The position numbers and the translations under genes are program-made. This document shows positions 15,056 to 21,682 of a DNA stretch of 27,276 bases, piece after piece; positions within the stretch are counted from its first letter, which is position 1; each line of letters begins with the position of its first letter. Under the pieces are notes generated by a model. The model was not told where the DNA came from, made no database searches, and saw nothing but the letters and a program-made list of their open reading frames with translations. The stretch spans positions 1 to 27,276 of the forward strand of contig CALCWC010000123.1 of assembly GCA_937905985.1 (NCBI GenBank), given 5' to 3'. The DNA is from an uncultured Verrucomicrobiales bacterium. GTDB lineage: Bacteria > Verrucomicrobiota > Verrucomicrobiia > Verrucomicrobiales > Akkermansiaceae.

Positions 15056-17325
15056 TGTTGGGCGGTGGAGACGGTGAGGTTCTGGCTATTGCGGTAGTGC
15101 TCGTAGGCTTCGGGATCGCTGGGGGTGAGGTTGAGAAGGTTGATGATGCGTTCCGCGGCGGCGTGGAAGATGGGCGCGGCCACGGTGCCGCCGCCCGGGT
15201 TGCAGTCCGTGGGATGCGGCTCGTCTATCACCGTCATGATGACCAGCCGCGGGTCGTCGATGGGCAGCACGCCCGCGAAGGAGACGGTGTAGAGTCCCTC
15301 ATAGTATCCCTTTCCTCCCTGGTGCACCTTCTTGGCGGTTCCGGTCTTGCCGCCAATGCGGAAGCCGGGGATGGCGGCGGCGGTGGCGGTGCCGCGGTTC
15401 ACGCCTTCCGGGTTCTTGTCCTTGGTGACGGCCTCCAGGGCGTAGCGGAGGTCAGCGGCGGTCTTCTCGCTCATCACGCGCTCCACCGCCTTCGGGGCGC
15501 AGCCCTCCGCATCGTAGGTCTCGCCCTCGTCGGTGATGAAGGCATCGATGAGGCGGGGCTTCATGCGCACGCCGCCGTTGGCAATGGTGGAGTAGACCAT
15601 GGCCATGTGGAGGGGGGAGACGGAGACGGCGTATCCATACGCCATGCGGGAGAGGTTGACGATGTTGGAGCCGTCGGAGATGGCGCAGGGGCCGCCGGCC
15701 GGCAGGCAGATGTCCGCAGGCTTGTCCAGTCCGTAGCGGTGGACGTAGTTCTTGTAGTTGGGCCACTTGCACATGAGGGCCACGTGCGCGGTGCCGGGGT
15801 TGCAGGATTTGGCGAGCACGCCCCAGAGCGGCAGCGAGCCGTAGTTGAAGCGGCCGTCGTTGATGGCGGGCGCGTTGCCCACCGCAAACGGGTGGCAGTC
15901 CACGCGCGAACCTATTTTCAGCTTGCCGATGTCCAGCGCGGTGGTGGCGGCTATCACCTTGAACGTGGAGCCCGGCTCGTAGCGCGTCTGGCACGCGAAA
16001 TTGAAGTCGCCTGTCACGGGTTTGTCATTTTCCATGACGGTTCCGCGCTTGAACTTGCCGTTCGGTGTGATGAGCTCCTTGGTGTTGAGGTCGAATGCGG
16101 GGCGGCTCACCATGCCGAGGATGTCGCCGGTCTTGGGATCCACGGCAATCATGCATCCGTGCTTGGCGCGGAAGTGGCGCATGCCCTTGTCCAGCTCCTG
16201 CTCCAGGATGGTCTGGATGCGCATGTCGATGGTGAGGCGTATGTTGAGGCCGTTGGTGGGCGGCAGGTAGCGGTCGTCCTCGTTGGCGAGCACCTGTCCT
16301 CGCCCGTTGTGGCGGTACTCGCGCAGGCCGTTGATGCCGGCCAGGCGGTCCTGGTAGTATTCCTCAATGCCGCTCTGGCCCTTGTTCTCATGGTTCACGA
16401 AGCCCAGGACGTGGCAGAGCATCTCCGGCATCACGTAGGAGCGCTGCATGTCCGACTGCACGGTAAGCCCGTGGATGTGCGCGCTGCGCAAGGCCTCGCG
16501 CAGCTTGTCCGCGGTGTCCAGCGAGAGGCCGCGTGCGAGAACGATGTTGTTTCGGATGGTCTTGGTGGGCTCGCCGTTGGCCTTGGCGCGGCGGTTGTAC
16601 TCCTCGGTCTCGCGCTGGGCGATTTTCTCCACGATGTCCTCGCGGGTGATGAAACGCATGCGCTTCTTGGGCTGCACGGGCACGCGGGTGGTGACCTTGC
16701 GGCCCTTCTTGTCGCGCGTGGTCACGGTCTTGTACTCCGGCTCCACGGGTGTGGTGTCCTCCACCTCGGTGTGAGAGAGGAAGGGATAGAGCACTTCCGC
16801 CACCAGCTGGTCATGCAGCGCGAAATACTGTTGGCACACCTCCTGGTCGTAATCCAGCAGGCGGTTGGCGGCGGCGTCTCCGGGCTTGAGCTTGCTGCGC
16901 AGCGCCTGACGCTCTTCCTGCGTGAGCTTGAGCGTGGCGTTGTCCATCAGGCGGCGGATGTACTCCTTGACGATGCGCTGGCGCTCCTTGGGATTCTCGG
17001 TGGCCTCCCAGCGTTCGTCGTGGATGGCCTGGTTGTAGGCGAGACCCTCCACCACCACGTTGAGCTCGCGGAGGTGGTAGCGGTCGGCCACCAGGCTCTC
17101 GCTCTGGATGTTGTTGGTGAGCATCTCGCCGTTGCGGTCGGTGATGCGTCCGCGCTGGGCGGGAATGACCTCCTTGTCGATGAGCTCCTCCGCGGCAATC
17201 TTGCCGATGTCCTCGGTGTCCGCAATCTGCAGGTCCACCAGGCGTGCCGCAATCGTGCTGGATATGCCGAGTACAACGGCACACAGCAGCAGCGCGCGGG
17301 GGGCGAATGGTACCTTGGTTTTCAT
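15052..17325 (-). CDS. ftsI: Septal peptidoglycan D,D-transpeptidase FtsI (class B PBP) with enlarged pedestal
   Basis: 757 residues, longer than the usual 550-650. FtsI crosslinks septal peptidoglycan and is a beta-lactam target. A short cytoplasmic N-terminus and one membrane helix (about 10-30) precede the pedestal motif RGRITDRNGEML (58-69). Catalytic motifs are SxxK at STFK (453-456), SxN at SCN (507-509) and KTG at KTGT (660-663), all intact. The conserved pedestal block RSYVMPEMLCHVLGF comes about 125 residues later than in E. coli FtsI because of a charged, low-complexity insertion roughly within residues 95-265. No PASTA domains are present. It follows ftsL by 19 bp and overlaps murE by 4 bp. 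Confidence 0.95.
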   Translation of the reverse strand: MKTKVPFAPRALLLCAVVLGISSTIAARLVDLQIADTEDIGKIAAEELIDKEVIPAQRGRITDRNGEMLTNNIQSESLVADRYHLRELNVVVEGLAYNQAIHDERWEATENPKERQRIVKEYIRRLMDNATLKLTQEERQALRSKLKPGDAAANRLLDYDQEVCQQYFALHDQLVAEVLYPFLSHTEVEDTTPVEPEYKTVTTRDKKGRKVTTRVPVQPKKRMRFITREDIVEKIAQRETEEYNRRAKANGEPTKTIRNNIVLARGLSLDTADKLREALRSAHIHGLTVQSDMQRSYVMPEMLCHVLGFVNHENKGQSGIEEYYQDRLAGINGLREYRHNGRGQVLANEDDRYLPPTNGLNIRLTIDMRIQTILEQELDKGMRHFRAKHGCMIAVDPKTGDILGMVSRPAFDLNTKELITPNGKFKRGTVMENDKPVTGDFNFACQTRYEPGSTFKVIAATTALDIGKLKIGSRVDCHPFAVGNAPAINDGRFNYGSLPLWGVLAKSCNPGTAHVALMCKWPNYKNYVHRYGLDKPADICLPAGGPCAISDGSNIVNLSRMAYGYAVSVSPLHMAMVYSTIANGGVRMKPRLIDAFITDEGETYDAEGCAPKAVERVMSEKTAADLRYALEAVTKDKNPEGVNRGTATAAAIPGFRIGGKTGTAKKVHQGGKGYYEGLYTVSFAGVLPIDDPRLVIMTVIDEPHPTDCNPGGGTVAAPIFHAAAERIINLLNLTPSDPEAYEHYRNSQNLTVSTAQQ

Positions 17326-17344
17326 GCGGCGCGGGGCGGGAGGG

Positions 17345-17698
17345 TTAGCGGTGGGTGGGGAAGAGGGCTGCGGTCAGGCGCTCCGTGCTGTTGTGCAGGG
17401 CACGGGCGATTTCAATTTGGCGGCGGTCGATGTCGCGCAGCTCGGAATGCTCTTGCGCGAGACGGTCGCGGATTTCCCAGTTGTTGCTCAGGGAATTGCT
17501 CTTGGCGCGGTACTGGTTGGCGTTGAGCTTGCAGAGGGCGGTGTCGCGGCGCAGCTTCTCGGTTTCCGTGCGCACGGCCACCTGGCGGTTCTTGAGCACG
17601 GAGTAGGTGACGCCGCCGCTGGCGGCCAGCACGGCGAAGACGACCATCCAGACGAGGAAGGAGAAACTGATGCGGGAAGCGTTTTGGGAACGGGACAT
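17345..17698 (-). CDS. ftsL: FtsL-like divisome protein
   Basis: 117 residues from ATG 17698. A ~10-residue basic N-terminus is followed by a membrane helix (about 11-32, SFSFLVWMVVFAVLAASGG) and then a long periplasmic helix rich in Glu, Arg, Lys, Asn and Gln with heptad-like spacing, i.e. a probable coiled coil. Size, topology and position between rsmH and ftsI are those of FtsL, the bitopic protein that pairs with FtsB and activates FtsW/FtsI. FtsL sequences are too divergent to confirm by motif, so the name rests on synteny and topology. The frame continues 31 codons upstream, but that part overlaps rsmH and reads as shadow sequence. No SD is visible. Confidence 0.8.
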   Translation of the reverse strand: MSRSQNASRISFSFLVWMVVFAVLAASGGVTYSVLKNRQVAVRTETEKLRRDTALCKLNANQYRAKSNSLSNNWEIRDRLAQEHSELRDIDRRQIEIARALHNSTERLTAALFPTHR

Positions 17699-17714
17699 GG
17701 GGGTGTGGGGTGTG

Positions 17715-19175
17715 TTAAAGTTTTTCGATGACGCGGAGTTTGGCGCTGCGGGAGCGCGGGTTGGCGGCGAGCTCCGCCTCGCTCGCCACAACGGGCTTGC
17801 GGAAGACGGGGCGTGCGGCGTAGTCCGGGTTGGGGCGCGGGGCCGGCCATTCCGGGCGGTCGATTTCCTGGCGGGTGACGTGCTCGAAGTAGCGTTTCAC
17901 GGCGCGGTCCTCCAGGCTGTGGAAGGTGATGACGGCAAAGCGCCCGCCGCTCTTGAGCAGGCCCAGGCCGCTTTGCAGCAGCTGCTCCAGCGCGCCCAGC
18001 TCGTCGTTCACGGCTATGCGCAGGGCTTGGAAGCTGCGGGTGGCGGGGTGCTGGCGTCCCTTGCGGGGCAGCACGGTGCAGATGATGTCCGCCAGCTGCG
18101 TGGTGGTGGTGATGGGTTTCTTCTCGCGCTCCTGGACGATACGGCGTGCGATGGCGCGGCTGGCGCGCTCCTCGCCGTACTGCCAGAGGATGTCGGCCAG
18201 CTCGCCCTCCGCGGCGGTGTTCACGATGTCCGCGGCGCTGCGTGGGGCGGCGGGGTTCATGCGCATGTCCAGCGGGCCTTCCGCCAGGAAGGAGAAGCCG
18301 CGTTCCGCGCAGTCCACCTGCGGGGAGGAGATGCCGATGTCCGCCAGGATGCCGTCCACCTGCTCCACGCCGTACTCGGCGAGCATCTGTGCGGCGTTGC
18401 GGAAGTTGCCGGGGATGATGTGCAGGCGGTCGCCGTAGGCGGCCAGGCGCTTGCGTGCGGCGCGGCGGGCGGTGGGGTCCTGGTCGATTCCCCACACGGT
18501 GGCGCCGGCTTGCAGCAGCAGCTCGCTGTGGCCGCCGCCGCCCAGCGTGGCGTCCACTATCACGCGGCCCTCGGCCGGCTGCAGGGCTTCGGTGGCCTCA
18601 TGCGCCATCACGGTGACGTGGTGGAAGGGGGCGTTGTCCGCGGGTTCATCTGCCTCGTCCGTGGCAGGGACTTCCTCCTCCAGGGCAGAGAGGCGTTCCT
18701 CCGCCTCCGCGGCTTGCAGCACCTGGATGAGCGGGTTCTTGCACCAGGCGGTGTCCGGTGTGGATGCGGCCCAGCGTGCCAGCAGGGTGTCCACGCCCTC
18801 CTCGCCCGTGAGCTCCAGCAGGATGTCGGCGCTGTTGGCGGTGATGCGGAAGCCGAGCAGCCCCGGCTCTTGCGCGAGCGTTTGCGCCAGCGCCTCTGCG
18901 CGCGTACGCGAGAGCCCCGCGCCGGCACGCGTGGCCAACGGCACCTCCACGGCGCGTGTGGACAGCTCGCGCAGTTCGCGCTCCAGTCCGGCCAGCGTTC
19001 CACGCGCGCCCTTCACGCCCGCATCGCGCATGCGCGTGAGCAGGGCGGCACGTTCCTTCTGCCACGCCTCCAGCTCCTCGTTGGTAAGCGCGCCCTCCTC
19101 CCACATCAGCACGCGGTAGCAGCTTCCGGTCGCTTTGGCCCCGGTGGCCCGAACAATGGCGGCTTCCGGGGTCAT
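17715..19175 (-). CDS. rsmH: 16S rRNA m4C1402 methyltransferase RsmH (MraW) with a long N-terminal extension
   Basis: 486 residues. The C-terminal part (about 184-486, ~303 residues, normal RsmH length) methylates N4 of C1402 of 16S rRNA. Motifs are PFHHVTVMAHEATEAL at its start, SAM loop DATLGGGGH (208-216), the ISSPQVDCAERGFSF block, HPATRSFQALRIAVN (376-390) and ITFHSLEDR (416-424). The first ~183 residues are an added region, predicted mostly helical (about 30-75) with one mixed segment (about 95-165) and an acidic linker. No domain was recognised. The extension is probably real because its ATG overlaps the mraZ stop in an ATGA junction (19172-19175) and the frame is continuous. Stop is 16 bp before ftsL. 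Confidence 0.93.
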   Translation of the reverse strand: MTPEAAIVRATGAKATGSCYRVLMWEEGALTNEELEAWQKERAALLTRMRDAGVKGARGTLAGLERELRELSTRAVEVPLATRAGAGLSRTRAEALAQTLAQEPGLLGFRITANSADILLELTGEEGVDTLLARWAASTPDTAWCKNPLIQVLQAAEAEERLSALEEEVPATDEADEPADNAPFHHVTVMAHEATEALQPAEGRVIVDATLGGGGHSELLLQAGATVWGIDQDPTARRAARKRLAAYGDRLHIIPGNFRNAAQMLAEYGVEQVDGILADIGISSPQVDCAERGFSFLAEGPLDMRMNPAAPRSAADIVNTAAEGELADILWQYGEERASRAIARRIVQEREKKPITTTTQLADIICTVLPRKGRQHPATRSFQALRIAVNDELGALEQLLQSGLGLLKSGGRFAVITFHSLEDRAVKRYFEHVTRQEIDRPEWPAPRPNPDYAARPVFRKPVVASEAELAANPRSRSAKLRVIEKL

Positions 19176-19657
19176 GAGAGCATGTGGAAGAGTTGATCCA
19201 GTTCAACCTTGGAGATGGCCTCCGGCGTGTTGGTGAGGGCGTAGTCCTCCGGCGACCATATCTCGAAATACGTTCCGCGCCCCACAATGGTGGCGCTTTC
19301 CTTCAATCCCAGACGTTGGCGCTGCGGCTTGGGTATCAGCAGCTTGCCCTGGCTACTCAGTTCCGCCTGGAAGCTGCGCCCCGTGATCATGCCGATGTAG
19401 CGGTCCAGCTCTCCCGGCGGCACGCCGCGCGCTTCCGCCTGTGTGCGGATGGATGCAATTTTGTCTGCAAAGCTTTCCTGGGTGTAGCACTTCAGCACCG
19501 GATATGTCTCGTAATGCGCGTCTATCAGCGTCAATACACCCTCCTGCGCCGCACGCCAGCCCGCCGGTATCGCCACGCGACTCTTCGGGTCCAGCTTGTG
19601 CGTCACATTGCCGGTGAACATCACTTTAGATGCATTATCCATGCTATTCGTGTACAC
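19172..19657 (-). CDS. mraZ: MraZ transcriptional regulator, first gene of the dcw operon
   Basis: 161 residues from GTG 19657. MraZ is a ring-forming AbrB-fold DNA-binding protein that represses its own dcw operon in E. coli. Two SpoVT/AbrB-like halves are visible: MFTGNVTHKLDPKSRVAIPAG near the N-terminus and a second repeat around ELSSQGKLLIPKPQRQRLGL. The start is uncertain. GTG 19657 has GAGGGGG 7 nt upstream, ATG 19642 lies five codons in, and ATG 19621 aligns best with E. coli MraZ. If transcription starts about 7 nt after the -10 box, the GAGGGGG would barely be in the mRNA, which weakens the GTG choice. Confidence 0.92.
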   Translation of the reverse strand: MYTNSMDNASKVMFTGNVTHKLDPKSRVAIPAGWRAAQEGVLTLIDAHYETYPVLKCYTQESFADKIASIRTQAEARGVPPGELDRYIGMITGRSFQAELSSQGKLLIPKPQRQRLGLKESATIVGRGTYFEIWSPEDYALTNTPEAISKVELDQLFHMLS

Positions 19658-19688
19658 TTGCGTACCCCCTCAATACACTCCAATACAC
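19652..19688 (-). promoter_or_regulatory. Candidate MraZ operator: GTG-box repeats across the mraZ promoter
   Basis: On the minus strand four related boxes lie one helical turn apart: GTGTATT (19682-19688), GTGTATT (19672-19678), GGGGTAC (19662-19668) and GTGTAC (19652-19657). The second box is the -10 region itself. MraZ proteins studied so far bind short G-rich direct repeats spaced about 10 bp in front of mraZ, so these are good autoregulatory site candidates; the assignment is an inference. Confidence 0.5.
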
Positions 19689-19700
19689 CCCGATTGTCAA
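19672..19700 (-). promoter_or_regulatory. dcw operon promoter (PmraZ)
   Basis: On the minus strand a perfect TTGACA (19695-19700), a 17-bp spacer and TGTATT (19672-19677, four of six). It is the only convincing promoter seen upstream of the twelve-gene run, which otherwise has gaps of at most 27 bp or overlaps. Phased A-tracts lie just upstream. Confidence 0.65.
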
Positions 19701-19701
19701 C

Positions 19702-19727
19702 TTTTTTTTCTGTTTTTTGTCATTTTT
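19702..19727 (-). promoter_or_regulatory. Helically phased A-tracts / UP-element-like region upstream of mraZ
   Basis: Read on the minus strand, A5, A6 and A8 runs (plus-strand T-runs at 19723-19727, 19713-19718 and 19702-19709) have centres 9.5-10 bp apart and end 1 bp before the -35 box. Phased A-tracts bend DNA, and A-rich sequence here can contact the RNA polymerase alpha subunit. This is an AT-rich island in GC-rich DNA. Confidence 0.55.
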
Positions 19728-19867
19728 GGGCAAAAAACGCCGAATTTCGTAACCGCTTAACAAAAACTAATCAAATTCTGCCGCACACGTGCGCGCGTCC
19801 GCCTCATCTTAATTCCAATCATCATTGCCGCGTTAACGGCATTCCCACGTTGCCGCCAAAAAGGCTG

Positions 19868-20359
19868 CTATTTTGCCGCATAGCTGCCCACGGTGACGGT
19901 TTCCACCTTCACGGGGGCCACGCCGGCGCCAATCATGCCGATTTGCCGCGCGGCATCCCTGCTGAGGTCGATGATGCGCCCGCGCGTGAACGGCCCGCGG
20001 TCCACGATGGAGCAGACGCAGGATTTTCCGTTCTTGAGGTTGGTGACGCGAACGGTGCAGGGCATGGGTAGCGTTTTGTGGGCGGCGTAGAAGGCGCCGT
20101 GGCGGCTGCGGAGCTTGCCGGAGCTGTAGTAGGAGGCCATGCCGGTTTCCGAGTATCTCAGGGCCTCCCGCGCGCCCATCGGCTGGTAGCGCTTGCCGCG
20201 CACGCTGTAGGGTCGCATGTTCAAGCCCTTGTTGGACACGGCGGGTTGGTGGTGGAACAGGTGCAGCGGGTCCATTTGCTGCTGGGAGCAACCCACCATG
20301 CCCAGCGGCATAAGCAGCAGGGCCAGTGGCGCAATCAGTGCGGTGAGCGAGCGGTTCAC
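19868..20359 (-). CDS. rlpA: RlpA-like septal ring lytic transglycosylase lipoprotein
   Basis: 163 residues. A lipoprotein signal peptide ends in lipobox MVGC (C24). The double-psi beta-barrel domain follows with YSVRGKRYQPM, ETGMASYYSSGKLRS, CTVRVTNLKNGKSC and VDRGPFTRGRIIDLS, the last including the catalytic-site DRGPF (120-124). RlpA cleaves denuded peptidoglycan glycan strands at the septum. The C-terminal SPOR domain found in E. coli RlpA is absent, so septal targeting would need another route. The start is GTG 20359, 6 nt after a candidate -10 box. The 210 bp between this gene and mraZ hold only the mraZ control region and a weak inverted repeat near 19830. Confidence 0.9.
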   Translation of the reverse strand: MNRSLTALIAPLALLLMPLGMVGCSQQQMDPLHLFHHQPAVSNKGLNMRPYSVRGKRYQPMGAREALRYSETGMASYYSSGKLRSRHGAFYAAHKTLPMPCTVRVTNLKNGKSCVCSIVDRGPFTRGRIIDLSRDAARQIGMIGAGVAPVKVETVTVGSYAAK

Positions 20360-20365
20360 CCCGCC

Positions 20366-20394
20366 ACCCTACCACACCGCCGCCGCGGTTTCAA
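20366..20394 (-). promoter_or_regulatory. Candidate promoter for rlpA, leaderless geometry
   Basis: On the minus strand TTGAAA (20389-20394), a 17-bp spacer and TAGGGT (20366-20371) preceded by TGG as an extended -10. The GTG start lies 6 nt later. The -10 hexamer itself matches only three of six bases, so this is the weakest of the leaderless-type promoters. Confidence 0.4.
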
Positions 20395-20432
20395 GGAAAT
20401 TCAGCCTTTCATCGCGGCCTATTCCAAAAGAA

Positions 20433-20461
20433 TTGACAAATTCGCGGTGCTAGGCTAGATT
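20433..20461 (+). promoter_or_regulatory. Promoter for purN, near-leaderless geometry
   Basis: A perfect TTGACA (20433-20438), a 17-bp spacer and TAGATT (20456-20461, four of six). ATG 20471 follows 9 nt after the -10 box, giving an expected leader of about 2-3 nt and no room for an SD. Confidence 0.68.
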
Positions 20462-20470
20462 GGCTGTGCT

Positions 20471-21052
20471 ATGAGTTTGCGCCTTGCTGTATTGGGATCC
20501 GGGTCCGGCACCAACTGCCAGTCCATCTTCAACGCCATCGACGACGGCCGCCTGGACGCGGAGGTGGTGCTAGTGCTGTCCGACCACGCGGATGCCCGCA
20601 TCTTGGAGCGGGCGCGTCAGCGCGGCGTGCCCGCGGAGGTGATGGATTGCGCGGGCTACAAGAACAAGTTCCCCCTGGAGGAGCAGGAGCGCGTGGCGCA
20701 ACGCCTCACGGAGCTGGGGGTGGATATGGTGTGCCTGGCGGGCTTCATGCGTTTGGTGAAGGAGCCGCTGCTGCGCGCGTTCCCGAACCGCATCCTCAAC
20801 ATCCATCCCGCCCTGCTGCCCAACTTCCCCGGCGTGGAGGCGTGGACCCAGGCCCTGCAGGCCGGCGCCAAGCAGACCGGCTGCACCGTGCACTATGTGG
20901 ACGCCGGTATGGACAGCGGCGAAATCATCATGCAGGCGTTCGTGCCCGTGCTGCCCGGCGACACTCCGGAAACGCTGCACGCGCGCATTCAGGTGCAGGA
21001 GCACATCCTGTACCCCGCCGCCATCCTCTCCGCCGTGTCGCGCCTGGGCTAG
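20471..21052 (+). CDS. purN: Phosphoribosylglycinamide formyltransferase PurN
   Basis: 193 residues. PurN transfers the formyl group of 10-formyl-THF to GAR in step three of purine synthesis. The phosphate loop GSGSGTNCQS is at 9-18. Catalytic residues lie in LNIHPALLP (N110, H112) and DAGMDSGEII (D148). The usual PSFPG(L/A)H segment reads NFPGVEAW, so the His after FPG is replaced by Glu, a minor variation. Its TAG stop shares the CTAG tetramer with the stop of the convergent dispanin gene. Confidence 0.96.
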   Translation: MSLRLAVLGSGSGTNCQSIFNAIDDGRLDAEVVLVLSDHADARILERARQRGVPAEVMDCAGYKNKFPLEEQERVAQRLTELGVDMVCLAGFMRLVKEPLLRAFPNRILNIHPALLPNFPGVEAWTQALQAGAKQTGCTVHYVDAGMDSGEIIMQAFVPVLPGDTPETLHARIQVQEHILYPAAILSAVSRLG

Positions 21053-21294
21053 AGGAGGGCGCAACCCCCGAAGGCCACCGCGCCGCACACCGCGGCGATG
21101 ATGCACCAGGTCTCGGCCTCGTCCGCCGCCTTGCGCGCCGCATCGTAGTTTCCTGAGGTCCAGAGGGTGTCCACCTGGGAGGATTTGACGATGGCCACGA
21201 TGCCGAAGGGTAGGCAGCAGAAGATGGTCACCAGAATGCTCCAGACAAGGCAGTTGTTTGGCTTGGGCGGGGGATTGTAGGATTGCTCGTTCAT
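21049..21294 (-). CDS. CD225/dispanin-family small membrane protein (copy 1)
   Basis: 81 residues. A Pro/Asn-rich cytoplasmic N-terminus is followed by a hydrophobic segment containing the family core ILVTIFCCLPFGIVAIVKSS (20-39), then a loop with VDTLWTSGNYDAARKAADEAETW and a second membrane segment (about 64-81). The core plus the GNYDAA(R/K)KAS-like loop define CD225/dispanin proteins, which include eukaryotic IFITMs and many bacterial members of unknown function. It begins 15 bp after copy 2 with no SD, so the two are probably co-transcribed. The last residues run into the shared stop with purN. Confidence 0.85.
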   Translation of the reverse strand: MNEQSYNPPPKPNNCLVWSILVTIFCCLPFGIVAIVKSSQVDTLWTSGNYDAARKAADEAETWCIIAAVCGAVAFGGCALL

Positions 21295-21309
21295 AGATTG
21301 ATGAGTTTT

Positions 21310-21600
21310 TTAGTGCATGAGGAAATCCGCGGCGGCCACCAGGGCAACCAGTGCCGCGGGGATGAGCGTGACCCACACGGCCCAGGTGATCCACTGCCAC
21401 GCACTCACGGAATCGCGGCACGCCTTGTCGTAGTCGCCCACCGACCACGCGCTGCTGACTCCTGCCGCCTTCACGATGGCTACAATGCCCAGCGGCAAGC
21501 AGAAGATGGTCACCAGGATGGCGGCGGCCAAATGGCTCTCCGGCTGCCGCATGGCGTTTTGGGGGGTGAGGTTGTACGGGTTCTGGTTAACGTTGTTCAT
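21310..21600 (-). CDS. CD225/dispanin-family small membrane protein (copy 2)
   Basis: 96 residues, same layout as its downstream neighbour: Asn/Pro/Gln-rich N-terminus, core ILVTIFCLPLGIVAIVKAAG with the bound-motif spacing conserved, loop VSSAWSVGDYDKACRDS, then a longer second membrane region. The double Cys of copy 1 is a single Cys here. The two copies are diverged outside the core, so the duplication is not recent. AAGGAAAA lies 5 nt before the ATG and TATTAT (21618-21623, minus strand) lies 17 nt before it with no convincing -35, so this gene has a short leader and an SD-like element. Confidence 0.85.
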   Translation of the reverse strand: MNNVNQNPYNLTPQNAMRQPESHLAAAILVTIFCLPLGIVAIVKAAGVSSAWSVGDYDKACRDSVSAWQWITWAVWVTLIPAALVALVAAADFLMH

Positions 21601-21664
21601 GCCGTTTTCCTTACCCTATAATACACCATGCGGTGAAAATGCACAGAGAAAATGCAACGCCGGC

Positions 21665-21678
21665 AAAAAAAATCGGCG
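21665..21678 (-). terminator. Weak candidate terminator after rdgB (U8 tract)
   Basis: On the minus strand an uninterrupted T8 (21665-21672) follows the rdgB stop by 10 nt. The preceding stem is very short; a CGCCG/CGGCG repeat (21658-21662 and 21674-21678) brackets the T-run instead of preceding it. Termination here is possible but not well supported. Confidence 0.25.
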
Positions 21679-21682
21679 CGTG

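Noticed and set aside
15055..17526. 823-codon plus-strand open frame opposite ftsI
   Set aside because: It is the antisense shadow of ftsI and ftsL. The translation is Val/Gly/His/Ala-rich without any domain, as expected when a GC-rich gene with strong third-position bias is read on the other strand.
21617..21622. TATAAT on the plus strand between dispanin copy 2 and rdgB
   Set aside because: There is no -35 box at a usable distance and no plus-strand gene downstream; the overlapping minus-strand TATTAT is the more sensible reading.
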